Source: Corallochytrium limacisporum
Lineage: Eukaryota; Opisthokonta
Assembly: GCA_002811645.1 (NCBI GenBank)
Contig: PDIP01000031.1
Coordinates: 77,821 to 141,820, forward strand
Length of the DNA: 64,000 bases
Direction: 5' to 3'
Numbering within the stretch: position 1 is the first letter of the stretch; the number at the start of each line of letters is the position of its first letter. Positions 17,621-29,100 of the stretch are shown one piece after another. The translations under genes were made by a program, and so were the position numbers. The notes beneath the pieces are model-generated. The model was given only the letters and a program-made list of their open reading frames with translations. It was not told the origin of the DNA and did not search any database.

Positions 17621-20422
17621 ATGTTTCGACTTTTCGTGACACGAACCCGGCCGCTGGCCCATCGTTCCGTGGTATGGACTGCCAGCCGGAACCTACTTGT
17701 GCCAGCTTCTGGAGGGGCACAGCTGCCCGTCCGACGGGGAGTAAACTCTCTGCGTCCGACCGGGTTCCAGCAGCGAAATCTTGCAAGTGCGGCAGGTAAG
17801 GCCGCAGGAAGGGCTGGTGCTGTTGTCGTCGGCAGTACAGCTGTAGGAATGGGTGCTCTTGATATGCTTAAGCAGAAAGTTGATGAATATAATGACTATC
17901 TGGGGGGATTTGGTGATGCTATTTCAGCCGGGCTGGGCCGGCTACAGCAGATGGTTCCTGACAGGAAGGAGACCTCGAGCGGATCACCAGTACCACCAGA
18001 GGTCCCTTCACCTAGCACACCTGTTCATGCACACTCCAGTCTTGCAGACGATTCAAACGATAATGACAAGCCGGCTAAGGAGAAGACGTATAGTGAGCAG
18101 GAAATGCACGACATTGTAGAGCGGATTGAACGAGACAGTGTTACGCTGCAACAGGAATTGCAAAAGGAAATCGACCGTCTCAAAGACGAGTTGGAGAACC
18201 TGCGTGTTGCGTACTTGACGATCAAAGCGAGAATGAAAGGAAAGAACACGGATGGTGTGCAGTACCGCTACGCACCGACATTGGTTGAATTGTATTCCGA
18301 CGTTTTGGAGACTTTGGAACAAGTTAAGGGCGACTTCAAGGCCCACGATAATCTGCCCCGCATTGTGGTAGTTGGTGACCAGAGTGCTGGCAAGACCAGT
18401 GTACTGGAAAACATTCTGGGATGTCGCATTCTGCCCCGCGGGGCCGGTGAGATGGCCACCCGAACACCAGTGCAGGTGACCTTGAGTGAAGGTCCGTATC
18501 GCACTGCACAATTCCGAGAGCAAGGGAATGATCGCATCTACGACCTACGTGACGTCAGCGACATCCGAAGCCTCCGTTTGGAGATAGACCGGCGAATGAA
18601 AGATGCAGTTGAAAAATTGAGTCGTACCGGAGAAAGGCAAACGGTCTCTGCTTCCTCCATCAATCTTTCTCTGAGAGGCCCCGGCCTTCCTCGGATGGTA
18701 TTGGTCGACCTGCCAGGTGTGATCGGCCACGCAACTCATGGGATGGCAAAGTCGACGAAGGAGGATATCACATCAATGTGTTTGGATTACATTAGGAATC
18801 CTTACAGTATCATTGTATGTATTGTCGACGGTAGTGTGGATGCGGAGCGCTCAAACATTGCCGACTTAGTGACAGAGGCGGATCCAGACGGTAAGCGGAC
18901 AATTGCGGTAGTGACCAAGATCGACGTAGCTGAAATGAATGGCATTTCGGAGCAGCGCCTCGAGAAACTGGTCACAGGAAAATTGTTCAATATGAATGCC
19001 CTCATGTATTTCGCGGTCATTGCAGGATCTGGGCGATCCGATGACAGTATTGATGACATTAAGGAGTACGAAAACAGCTTCTTCCGCAACTCTCGGCTAG
19101 TCAGCTCTGGTACGTTGAAGAGCCATCAGATCGGAACTGCAAACATGAGCAGAGCAGTCAGCAAAGAGTTCTGGCGCAAAGTGCGGGCCAGTGTTGAGGA
19201 CCAGCTGAAGAGCATCCACGAAGATCTCAGAGCAAAAGAAGTGGAGTGGAACTCTAAGTACAAGGGCCGCATGATTACTGGATCGGATGCCTTCCATGTA
19301 GCACGCCATGAAATTATGACCAATTCAGCTCTGTTTTCAGAGATCACATCCGGCACTTGGGAAGAGATCTTCGCCAAGAAGCTGTGGTCCAAAGTTGGGC
19401 CATCGTTTACGGAGGGTACATATGTTGATGCTCTGACAACTCCTGGAGATGCTGCCGAAGCAAAAGCTGCGTTGGATGTGCGCGTGTCGGATCTCTTGCG
19501 CAATAAATTGCCTGAGATGAGCGCCGTAATCGGCTACGAAGGATTCCTGGAGACATTTCAGAAGCAAATGCGCCATCGTGTTCTCGAAGACCGCAATATC
19601 AACACGGAGGAGTGGGCCAAAATGGTTGAGCCGCTCACTGACTTATTGCTTCAGCGATGTGGGCAGGGACGGCCATGGACTTCAAATGAATTCACAAATC
19701 GATTGAGCGTGATCCAGTCCCATGCTCTGGAAGATGCTCATATTGAGGACCAACGTAGCTGGCAGGAAGCCTGCCTCGTCATGGAGTCTGAGATGAGGAA
19801 GCTGCTCAATGACGTTGTTGACGCCAAGGACTATGCCCTATTTGGTCCGAGGTACTGGGAGCGCTGGTATTCGTGGAAGAGTAAGAGTTTGGAGAATAAT
19901 CGTCATCTGTTAATTAAGAATGAACTCTTAAACATGATGGGTGCGGAAACTTCAAAAACGTTTGTGCTGCGTCTCGGTGACGAGGAGAAGAAAGTGCTGC
20001 GAGGCCGTCTTGAATCTGGAGGTCTCTTTGACGCCACGGACAAGGAAATTGAAGATGTGCATCGGCACTTGGTCGTCAAGCGCTTTGCCACTCTCGGGAT
20101 CACTACCGCAACTGAGTGTCGAGCTCACTATGGGAAGAGTAATCCAAAGGTCAGTAATGGCATGGGATGCCATGAAGTTCAAACCTTTTGGCAACTTCAC
20201 AACGTTGTAAAGCTCAGTGCCAAGTCACTGCGCCAGCAAGCCATTGCTCGGAAGGGTGCGCTGGAACAGGAGGTACGGGACTTTATCAACCAAATGGGCC
20301 AGGACCAAGATAAGATTCGAGAGATTATGCGCAATCCTCGTATTGACCTCGCGGAACAGATCGAACTGCGGCGGATTCTCATCCGCCAGCTCGAGAGCTT
20401 CATTGAGGCACTCGAGAAGTAA
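17621..20422 (+). CDS. OPA1: OPA1/Mgm1-type mitochondrial dynamin GTPase
   Basis: Drives inner-membrane fusion and shapes cristae. The 933-residue product starts with an Arg-rich mitochondrial presequence (1-60) and a weakly hydrophobic, Gly/Ala-rich inner-membrane anchor (about 65-83). A coiled coil follows (about 150-215), then the dynamin GTPase. GTPase motifs are G1 GDQSAGKT (252-259), G3 DLPG (363-366) and G4 TKID (432-435). Blocks such as RMVLVDLPGV and DGSVDAERS match animal OPA1 more closely than yeast Mgm1. The middle and GED regions run to the C-terminus, which is helical. The start context is weak (T at -3), but the next in-frame ATG lies beyond the presequence. It converges on the methyltransferase gene with only 65 bases between. 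Confidence 0.94.
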   Translation: MFRLFVTRTRPLAHRSVVWTASRNLLVPASGGAQLPVRRGVNSLRPTGFQQRNLASAAGKAAGRAGAVVVGSTAVGMGALDMLKQKVDEYNDYLGGFGDAISAGLGRLQQMVPDRKETSSGSPVPPEVPSPSTPVHAHSSLADDSNDNDKPAKEKTYSEQEMHDIVERIERDSVTLQQELQKEIDRLKDELENLRVAYLTIKARMKGKNTDGVQYRYAPTLVELYSDVLETLEQVKGDFKAHDNLPRIVVVGDQSAGKTSVLENILGCRILPRGAGEMATRTPVQVTLSEGPYRTAQFREQGNDRIYDLRDVSDIRSLRLEIDRRMKDAVEKLSRTGERQTVSASSINLSLRGPGLPRMVLVDLPGVIGHATHGMAKSTKEDITSMCLDYIRNPYSIIVCIVDGSVDAERSNIADLVTEADPDGKRTIAVVTKIDVAEMNGISEQRLEKLVTGKLFNMNALMYFAVIAGSGRSDDSIDDIKEYENSFFRNSRLVSSGTLKSHQIGTANMSRAVSKEFWRKVRASVEDQLKSIHEDLRAKEVEWNSKYKGRMITGSDAFHVARHEIMTNSALFSEITSGTWEEIFAKKLWSKVGPSFTEGTYVDALTTPGDAAEAKAALDVRVSDLLRNKLPEMSAVIGYEGFLETFQKQMRHRVLEDRNINTEEWAKMVEPLTDLLLQRCGQGRPWTSNEFTNRLSVIQSHALEDAHIEDQRSWQEACLVMESEMRKLLNDVVDAKDYALFGPRYWERWYSWKSKSLENNRHLLIKNELLNMMGAETSKTFVLRLGDEEKKVLRGRLESGGLFDATDKEIEDVHRHLVVKRFATLGITTATECRAHYGKSNPKVSNGMGCHEVQTFWQLHNVVKLSAKSLRQQAIARKGALEQEVRDFINQMGQDQDKIREIMRNPRIDLAEQIELRRILIRQLESFIEALEK

Positions 20423-20487
20423 TCGTACTATGCGCATGTACACTAGTCTAAATCGTTTTAATGTAACTTTAGTAATGCTGCACCTGC

Positions 20488-21237
20488 CTAGGCAGGAGAT
20501 GCAAGAATGACAACAATGGGATAGCCATGGAAGGGGTGCTCAGGCTTCTCAACCATCTCCATCTTGAGACCCGTGTTGAGTTCAATCTTCGAAAATCCCA
20601 GTTTCTCCAATGCTTCCTGCAACTTGGTCGGGTTGAAGCCATCGGTGAAAATGCCAAACTTATCCTTGTCAGCCTCTGACAACTTGCTCGCGCCTTCCCC
20701 ATGGGAGTGCCCATGACCATGGTGGTCGTCGTGGCCATGACCATGGCCATGACTGTGGCCATGACCGTCACCCTCCTTCTCTCCGAACTCCACTATAACC
20801 AGCGTACCGCTGGGTTTGACCAACTGCTTGAATAATTCCAACTTGGCCATCGGATCAGGCAGATGGTGCAAAACCATGCCAACCAGCAGCCAGTCATACT
20901 GGTCCGGGAACCCAATCTCAGGCAATTGCTTCTGTTCATTAAGCTCCAATTGTTTTACCGTGACGTTCTTGATACCCTTCTCCTCAATCTTTACCTTGGC
21001 CTTCTCCAGCATGTTCTTGCTGATGTCAACACCATAGATATGACCCAACTGCTCTGATAACTTCAAGCACAGGTTGCCTGTTCCGCACCCAAACTCTAAG
21101 AGAGTCTGATCCTTGGTAGCGCCCCTGTTGGTGATCAAATCAGCTACGTCCTGATTCAGTTTCAGGTGCGCTGCTTCCTCATCGTATTCATCGGCAAAAT
21201 CATCAAAGTTGCCATCTCTTTTCGGTTCCTCAGACAT
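20488..21237 (-). CDS. class I SAM-dependent methyltransferase with His-rich loop
   Basis: Seven-strand Rossmann methyltransferase of unknown substrate. The ATG at 21237 gives 249 residues; the frame opens 12 bases earlier at a TTG only. Motif I is LLEFGCGTG (46-54), followed by the acidic VDIS end of strand 2 (70-73). LVGMVLHHLPDP (118-129) is the usual post-motif segment, and SGTLVIVEFGE (143-153) is strand 5. Residues 158-180 are an insert of eleven His alternating with Gly and Ser. This is a probable Zn, Ni or Cu binding loop placed before the C-terminal lobe, so the core fold is not broken. The overall layout resembles UbiE/COQ5-like and Methyltransf_11/25 proteins, but I cannot name a substrate. 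Confidence 0.87.
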   Translation of the reverse strand: MSEEPKRDGNFDDFADEYDEEAAHLKLNQDVADLITNRGATKDQTLLEFGCGTGNLCLKLSEQLGHIYGVDISKNMLEKAKVKIEEKGIKNVTVKQLELNEQKQLPEIGFPDQYDWLLVGMVLHHLPDPMAKLELFKQLVKPSGTLVIVEFGEKEGDGHGHSHGHGHGHDDHHGHGHSHGEGASKLSEADKDKFGIFTDGFNPTKLQEALEKLGFSKIELNTGLKMEMVEKPEHPFHGYPIVVILASPA

Positions 21238-21723
21238 GGTTGCGTACAAACAAAATGACCGCCATATACTCTACTCTGATCACTTATCGGTCAGTGTACA
21301 GGAGCAAGGTGCCGTTTAAGTACCCGACGTGTATTCCGTACCAACGACAATCATGCATGCGTAAAACGCAGTCCCCCTCGAATGGACACGCATATTACGT
21401 TGGTATGGCTGACGGGTCAGCACCGCAGTGTTCCAATGGCACCCCATACAACAAGGGAATTTCAAAATTCTTCCCCGCCCCTCATCATCTGATGCGCAGT
21501 TTCAAGGGGTCAGACCCCCTCAAAACATGTGTTGCGGAGGTCACGTCAAAGCCGGTTGGGACGGAGTTGGGACAAATTGCGATTGAGTATATATTTGACA
21601 GAACACTTGTGCATGAACCGTTCATCTGTAGTAATAACAAAGCTATGTATTAGCGGCCGCCTGGCCTTCTCGTAAGAACTGACCTAAGCTCTGGGAACTG
21701 CTTCGACTAGCGACTAGGAAGCC
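21238..21723. other. divergent promoter region of methyltransferase and cyclophilin
   Basis: 486 bases between two divergent start codons. It contains no long G/C run and no gene; a 137-codon frame across it has no domain and uses rare composition. Two promoters must lie here. Confidence 0.5.
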
Positions 21724-22458
21724 ATGGGTCTGTTCAAGAAAGGCGATGGCCAGAAGGTCTTCATGGACATTGACGTTGGCGATGGGTACGTAGAAGCAGA
21801 ACGAGAGCGTCAGTATGAGCGCGCTAAGGCGTATCTGGAGAAGATACGGGATCAACTTGGATTTCCTGCAAAGAAAGAAGCTCCGGAGCCCAAAGATCTG
21901 GATGAGGAGCAACAGGATTTGCTAGTTCAGCAATATCTGTCGGTGCCATCCAATGTTGAAGCAGGTAAAATACAGTGCTGGAAACCCAAGGGTCTACGTG
22001 CTGGCCGTCTGGTCATCGAGCTATTCACGGATGTACCTAAGGCAACTGAGAACTTTTCAGCCTTGATCACGGGTGAAAAGGGAATATCCAAAGACTCGGG
22101 CAAGCCCATGCACTACAAGGGAATCCGCTTCCACCGACGTCTGACTGGTAAGCTGATCCAAGCAGGTGATTTTGTCTTCCAGGACGGTCGTGGTGGTGAG
22201 AGTATCTACGGCAAAAAGTTCAAGGACGAAAAACCTGGGCTGAAGCGAAAGTTCGACTGCGCGGGACGGGTGGCCTATGCCAACAGTGGCAAGGATAGCA
22301 ACACTTCTCAATTCTTCATCACCTTCATTCCAACCCCGAATCTAGATGGTAAGCATGTTATATTTGGCCAGGTCGTCGAAGGTTTGGATGTGCTTGAGAA
22401 GCTAAACCAGACCAGTGCAGAGGACGAGATTGTCATTGCAGACTGTGGACTTCTCTAG
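21724..22458 (+). CDS. cyclophilin-type peptidyl-prolyl isomerase with N-terminal insertion
   Basis: Catalyses cis-trans isomerisation of X-Pro bonds. In the 244-residue product the first strand (KVFMDIDVGD, 11-20) is separated from the second (GRLVIELF, 94-101) by about 73 charged, helical residues; in cyclophilin A the two are nearly adjacent. The rest is canonical: FHRRLTG with the catalytic Arg138, QAGDF (146-150), GGESIYG, SQFFIT (195-200) and LDGKHVIFG. The Trp that precedes LDGKH in cyclophilin A is Asn206 here, so cyclosporin binding should be weak. No signal peptide is present, so it is probably cytosolic or nuclear. The ATG has G at -3 and G at +4. Confidence 0.93.
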   Translation: MGLFKKGDGQKVFMDIDVGDGYVEAERERQYERAKAYLEKIRDQLGFPAKKEAPEPKDLDEEQQDLLVQQYLSVPSNVEAGKIQCWKPKGLRAGRLVIELFTDVPKATENFSALITGEKGISKDSGKPMHYKGIRFHRRLTGKLIQAGDFVFQDGRGGESIYGKKFKDEKPGLKRKFDCAGRVAYANSGKDSNTSQFFITFIPTPNLDGKHVIFGQVVEGLDVLEKLNQTSAEDEIVIADCGLL

Positions 22459-23175
22459 CTAATTTGGTGGAATGTCCATTATCACCAAATCCTATTCACA
22501 TCCCGCTACTATAGATCTCATAAAGCACACTCTGTTAACAGCCTATTTTGGAGCCTTTCATCGGTGTGTATCGCTGCCGTTTACCACATCCTCATGGAGC
22601 ACCCCGTCAGCCTTGCTATCCACCTGCGGGTGACGACGACAAAACGGGCGCGAAAATAGGCCCCCATGATACCAACGACAACAGTTAAATAATGCCTGTG
22701 ATGGGTGGGATTACTGGGAAAAAAGCCATTGTTTACCCAGGCGGGAGGTTCGTACATTTTCCACCGAAAGCTGTAGTTCACATCCGTTGGGTGTCTTGCT
22801 CCTGTGGCGATTTCGCGTCTGGGGTTCGGACGGGTAGGGATGAGGTGTAGGGGCGCTGTTGAGAAGAGGCCGTGCTTCAGTAGTAAGTGTACTAAGACTC
22901 GACAATTATTTCGGCGGGAAAAGTTCGTCAAGTGCCCTGAGGCTTCGTTTAACGGAGGAGATTGGCGAACGCTACCTTTTGAAGGTGTTACTGGGGACAT
23001 CAGGAATGGTATTTGTTGGAGCGGTCTTCCACAGCCACATGATTTCAACAGTTCTTTATTTATCGAATGATATGTTGTATCAGTGAAACCCTGAACCGGG
23101 GGCACCTTGGTCAGCAAGCAAGTATGTAGACAAGTCAAGGAAAGTCAACAGGTAGTTAGAATAGTCAGTTGCGCC
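22459..23175. other. spacer upstream of the giant coiled-coil gene
   Basis: Holds the cyclophilin 3' end and the promoter of the giant gene. Open frames on both strands (for example 22581-23138 and 22804-23070) have no recognisable content. No repeat, RNA gene or long G/C run was seen. Confidence 0.5.
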
Positions 23176-26100
23176 ATGCCGATACCTCTGGCGACCGTGA
23201 AGCGAATCTATGAGTTCGCAGAGGCGCGTGAAGGTAAACACCACGTATCAGGCGTGCTCGTGGCGAATCTCTTAGATAGCGTTGTCAGCTTTGCACGGGA
23301 CTTGAAGAAGGAAGATCAGTCCTACATCAACGTTTCTGTGGTTCCCCGTCTTATGAAAGCGGGACATCAAAGCAGACTCGCCTATCAAGAATTTCTGGAT
23401 CTCTTTGCGGGAAATGCACGCTCTAGGAGTCCATCACCAACGTCGCATCAAGTGTTCTTGACAAGTCCTCTCACGTCACCGCGAAAGCCATCGCGGGCGA
23501 GATCAAGATCGCCACCAGCATCTATACAGAAGAACTCACCAGGGCGAATTCCGAGTAATGCATCAATGCAATCAGCAGAGCTCAACCAGTCTTTCCGTTC
23601 CGAACTAGCTGATTTGGAGGATCGTGCGGTGCGAGCAGAAGAGGAGGTGCAAGCCCTAAACTCAGCCTTGAGTTACAAGGTGAGTGATCTGCGGGCTGCA
23701 GAGCAGTACATGCAGATCATTGCAAATGTTTGTCGAATGGATTTTGTGGTACACTCAAGAGGAATTCAAGAGAGCACAAAATTGATAGTGCGCCGCATCT
23801 ACAAGCTTACTAGTGAGCGTAGAAGTGCGTTTGAGAAAGCAACACATTACGGTAAGCAGCTCGACTCTGTAAAGAAGGAGGTTCGGGAGCTCTCCCGGAT
23901 GCTTGCGGATAGCGACCGCAAGCTCGCAATTGCGCAGCAGGATAGTGCTCGTGCTCGTGAAGAGCTTCAGAAGGCGCGGACCGATGCTGAGCGGGCGAGG
24001 AAGGAAATGGTTATCACGACAGTACGTCAGCAAAGCCGGAGTACTAGCCCATCTCAAGTGCCGTCGCCTCCAAAAGCTGAGTCTCCCGTCCGAGCCGGTG
24101 CCCGAAGTCCAGCGCGCCAAGGGCAGATTAAAAGCTCAGGGTTGACCGAAAATGACCTAGAAGGATCACTCAGTAACATCTTAATGCAGTCCAAAAAATT
24201 TGGGGCAACTGCAAATATCCTCAAGAGCTATATGCGGAGAGAAGCAGAAATGACCGATGAATTGCAATTGTTTAGAACTCGGTGTACTGCACTTGATGAG
24301 GACCTCAAACTGTCCCAGAAACAGAGAGATTTTCTGAAGAAGAGAGAGCAAGAGACAGAGCGGTTGATTGCTGAACTTCGCGGCGAGCTTGATTCTGTGA
24401 GAGAAGAATTGGACCATCTGCGAAAGCAGAGTGTACGCATTGAGCCCAGCCCTTTGGATGTCTCCTTGGAATCAACGAATCGTTTAACAGAGGTCGAAAC
24501 CATGGCGCGCAGACTCAAGAATGAGCTATCTATCGTCAATCAGGAGAAACACGACTTGACTGCCCAACGAGATGTCCTCCAGGACAAGGTCACTGAGATG
24601 CACTCGCAATTGGCCGCTGCGCGGGAAACCATTGCAGGCCAAGAGACCCAGATTACTGACCTCATGCAGGAGATCGCCAGTGTTGATGACTCGAAGCTGC
24701 ATTTGGAGGCGAAGCTTCAGAAGGAAAACCAGAAGCTCGCGAAAGACATCAACGAACTGTCGTCGAAGGTGGCTTCAGGTCAGAACATCCACAGAGAGCT
24801 TGGTGAGAAGGTACGAGAGGTCAGGAAGCTTGAGACTCATCTCAGCGATTCGAAAGCCCTTGTCGAAGAGCTGCGAAATGAAGTTGAGACTCTTGAGAAG
24901 AAAGTTAAACTTGGTGAGGAACAACGCGTGCAACTCCAAGTGTCTGCGCGGCAAGCCCAGTCAGAGTTGCAGGCGACTAAGGACGCGCTTGTGAATATGC
25001 GTGATAATCAAGCGAGTCTTGAGACACGTGCTGAAACCCTGCAGTCTCAGCATGGTCTTCTAAAGGCCAAAACTATCGACCAGCAGAGTCGCCTCGCTGA
25101 GCTTTTGGACAAGACCAAGGAGCAGCAAGTGCTAATCAACTCTTTAACGGATCGAAGCAGTTCCTTAGAGGCACGCACCCGTACAGCTGAGAAGGCAAGG
25201 CGTACGGCAGAGGATCGTATTACTGAATTGGAGGGCCAGCTTGAGACCTCTGACCGCGATCTGGACCGAGTACGAAGCGATCTTCTCATGGCCCAGCGCG
25301 GTGCGGATGCAGCCGAACAGAGGGAACGCGATATGGAGTCTATGACAAAACAACAGTTGACGGAAAGAGATGAAATGATTGCACATCTTCGTGCCGATCT
25401 GGAAGGAGTCCTGGGTGATCGGGACATGTTAGAAAAGCGTCTACATGATACCAATCGTGCTCTCGATGCGACCAATCGTGATCTGAAAAAGTCAAACGAT
25501 CGTGCTACGTACGTTGAAGACAAGATGAAGGCCTTGAGTACAGAACATCAGACGAACCAGCGCAATTTACATGCGAGCGAGCGGAATGTCAACAGTCTGA
25601 AAAGCGACGTGAGTCGTTTGGAAGGAGAAGTCAAGGATTTTAAACGAGAGAATGACAAGTTGGTTGCGGAGCTTGATCAAAAGACTTTGGCTCTGGCCAA
25701 GCAGAACGAAAATTTCAAGATTCTGGAGCGCGAGAAAGAGGCGGACTCTAGGCAACTGAAACTTACAGAAGAAGAACTTCGTGCAATGCAAAACGCCATG
25801 CGGGATATGGAGCAAATGATGAAGACCTATCAAACAGATCTCGATACCACTCGTATGGATATGCGTCGCTTCGACGGAAATGAGCGAGTTCACAAGGAGG
25901 AGCTCGATCGCATGAACGAGCGACTATCTAATCTTGTTGAAGCCAAGCGCACGCTGGAACATGCCTTGACTCAAAAGGAACAGCAGTTCGGAATGGATTT
26001 TGATCAGATTAGCGTACGTCTCCATGAGGTGGAAAGAAACTTGGAGGCAACTCAGCATGCGCTTGAGATGAAGGATCGACTTCTGCAAAACAGTCTGAAG

Positions 26101-29100
26101 GAGCAAGAGAAGCTGGAAGACCAGGCCTTCGATCTCAAAAGGCGGCTCGATGAAGCCAACAGTGCTGTGGAGAGAAGTATTGAGGAAGGTCGTCGCCTAG
26201 AGGCGGAGCTAATGCACAGCAAGAACCAGATTACATCCTTGAGCGGTGAGCGCGATCGGTTGGTCAATGCAGAGTCCCAACTGAGAGACCAGCTTCGCAG
26301 CGCTGAGAAATCATTGCAAGATGCAAAGGATCGTCTCCATGCAAATCAGAATGAGCAGTCATCTCTGAACACGGAGAGAATGAACATCATGCGCGAAATG
26401 GATCAGCTCCATGTAACCATCAGACAACTGGAGGAACGTCATCAGTTGGATACTACAGCAATTGAACGTATCACTGCGGAAGCAACCGAGCTCCGTGGTC
26501 AACATGAGCGTACCATATTTGAGCTCCGGAACTTTGACGGCGAAAAGTCAAGACTGCTGGGTGAGCGTGATCGCTTCGCTAGTGACATGAATGCCCTTAA
26601 GAAAGAACTTGCGCAGGCCAATGGTCTTATCAAGGAAAAGGAGGATCAGATTACTGTACTGAAAAATCAGCAGCGTGATCTGCTCTTGGAACAGTCAAGA
26701 ATGAAGGAGCAGACGAATGATCAGCGACACAAGATTGAAATTCTTACTCGTGATCACCTGAATACCTCTCACAACGCGGAGGCAACTCAAAAAGATTTAC
26801 TACGGGTCCAAGCTCAATTGAATGATGCCAAGCGCGCTGCAGAGGACATCACTCATGCAAGGGAAGCCGCAGTCCGCGAAGCCGAAACCCAACGACGTCG
26901 TGCAGAAGAACTAAAGCAACATTACGATGACGTGCTCCGGAAGCTAGATGGGACTCGCGATGACATTGAACGCATGAAGCAGCAGGTTGTATCCGCGGAG
27001 AGGGAGCGCGATGCCAGCAAGCAGGAATTAATGATGTTGCATCGGAACAACCAAGAACTCAGCCTGCGAGGCAACAATCTTGCAAGCCGTTGCACTGCTG
27101 CGGAGACACAGATTCGTGACCTTGGACAACGACTGTCTGAAGCCACATCGGATATCACTTTAAAGAATCGTGAACTGAGTGATCTACGCCGTGCTCGCGA
27201 TGAGGATGATGTCGCTGGTCTCCGGTTGGAAAAAACTCGTCTGGAGTCCATGTTGAATGAGCATCAGAATGAGAATCGCTCTCTGATCAGCCAACTGGAT
27301 CGCATGGATCGTACTATAGAAGACTACAAGGAGCGTCTATCACAGGTTGAGACGGAGCGTAATGCGGCTAGCAGTTCCCGGGAGTCGCTGACAGCTGAGC
27401 TTGCTCGCGAGTCAGCGGCTCTAGAGGGCGCCAAGGATACCCTGGACCGTCTTGAAAAGGAGGTCAGTCGTCTGCAGAGTGAGCTTTCGTCTGAACGTTC
27501 TAAGGTAGAGCGCAACCGTGATGCTTTGAGTGAATCGGAAAGGGAAGTAAATAATCTGAAGCACAAGAATGAGACGCTGACTTTCAAGATTGAGGAGCTG
27601 CGACAGACGCTGCAGAGCCATAAGGATGCGGAAACTGTGTTACAGCAAACTGTAAGCTCATATGAAACCCACGTTGTCAGGGACCTAACCACAGATCTGG
27701 ATGAGACGCGTACTGGTATAGCGTCTCTGAGGTCGGAATTAAGCGCAGCTCGAGAAAATCTTCGCACATCGGCCAAGGAGAGAGGGGAGGCGCTCTCGGC
27801 CAAACTGGAGGCTCAGCGGGCCTTGGAGCGGTGCGAGGCCCGTCTAAACGAAGTCAGAGCGGAATTAACTAAGGAGCGTGCGGAGAAACAGAGACTTAGC
27901 GGGGAGAAGGTCTCCCTGCAAGCCACGATTGATCGTCTAGGACGCGAGCTTGAGAAATTGAGCAAGGAGCAGGACCAGAGCATACGCAACAAACATGATG
28001 CGGACGGTAACTTCGCCTCTCTGAGGGAGAAGTTTGAGAGTACAGAGGATCTGCTTTCTTTCACGCAGGCATCCCTTGAGGCCCGCGAGCGTGATTTGCA
28101 TGAGGCTGAAGAGCTCCACAGTCGCGTGGTGACTGAACTGAAGAGCTATTGCAGTGAGCTCGAACGGAAGGTCGAATCCATGACATCTCAAGTACGGCAG
28201 GAACGGCGCAGCTCGCGGGAGCTCACTGAAGAACTTCAGGCTTCTAGACGTGCCTCTCGCGATGCACAAAATACCGTAAGTAAATTGACCAGCGCACTTG
28301 AACAGTACGAGACGGATATAGCTTTGTTAAACGAACGAAACGCGGTGCTGCAGAGGCAGCTCGATGAGACCGGCCAGGCTATAGCCGAGGCCAAGGATGG
28401 CAAATCCGAGATGGAGCGCACGATGCAGAAAGTCGAGAGTGATCTGAATGCATCGGTCAGCAATGCACGCGAGCTTCAGTCGCAAGTAGAGACCCTTCAA
28501 GAGGACTACAGCAGCATGGTCGAAGGCCTTGGGCGCCAGAAGACCGTTACCAACGAGCTCCATACCGAGTTGGCAAAATGGAAGAAGACCGCCGCCGACA
28601 AGACCTACGAGAATGATCTGCTACGTCAAGACGTCGAGCGCCACCGTCAGAACCTGACTAAGGCCTACGAAAGCCATCAGAAACAGCGTAACGATCTGGG
28701 TAAGGAGATCCTGGACCTCCATGAGGAACTGGCAACCGTGCGCAGAGAGCGCGAGGCAGTGCAGAGTGACTTTGAGGACGCTTCTGGACAGATTGAATCC
28801 CTCGAAACGCAACTTACGGCACAAAAGGAAGCGGTCAGTGCAGATAGGCAGAGATATCGTGAGCAAGCCCGTAAGGTTGAAGAGTTGAGTTCGGAACTGC
28901 TGGTAAAGACCCGCGACTTGGAAGCTTTGCACAGCATGCTTCAGAAGACGCTTAACGACCATCAGGCACATGTAGCGGAACTGAATTCACAGATGGGTCG
29001 TTCGGTAGAGGACAACTCTGGGCTGCAGGAACAGATTTCTAAACTGAAGCACGTAGACCGTGAACTACGTGATGAGCTTGAGGGTCTACGTAGCCGCTGC

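Noticed and set aside
23107-23175. N-terminal extension of the giant coiled-coil protein
   Set aside because: The frame opens at TTG, not ATG. The first ATG is at 23176 with a good context, so the extra 23 residues are not annotated.
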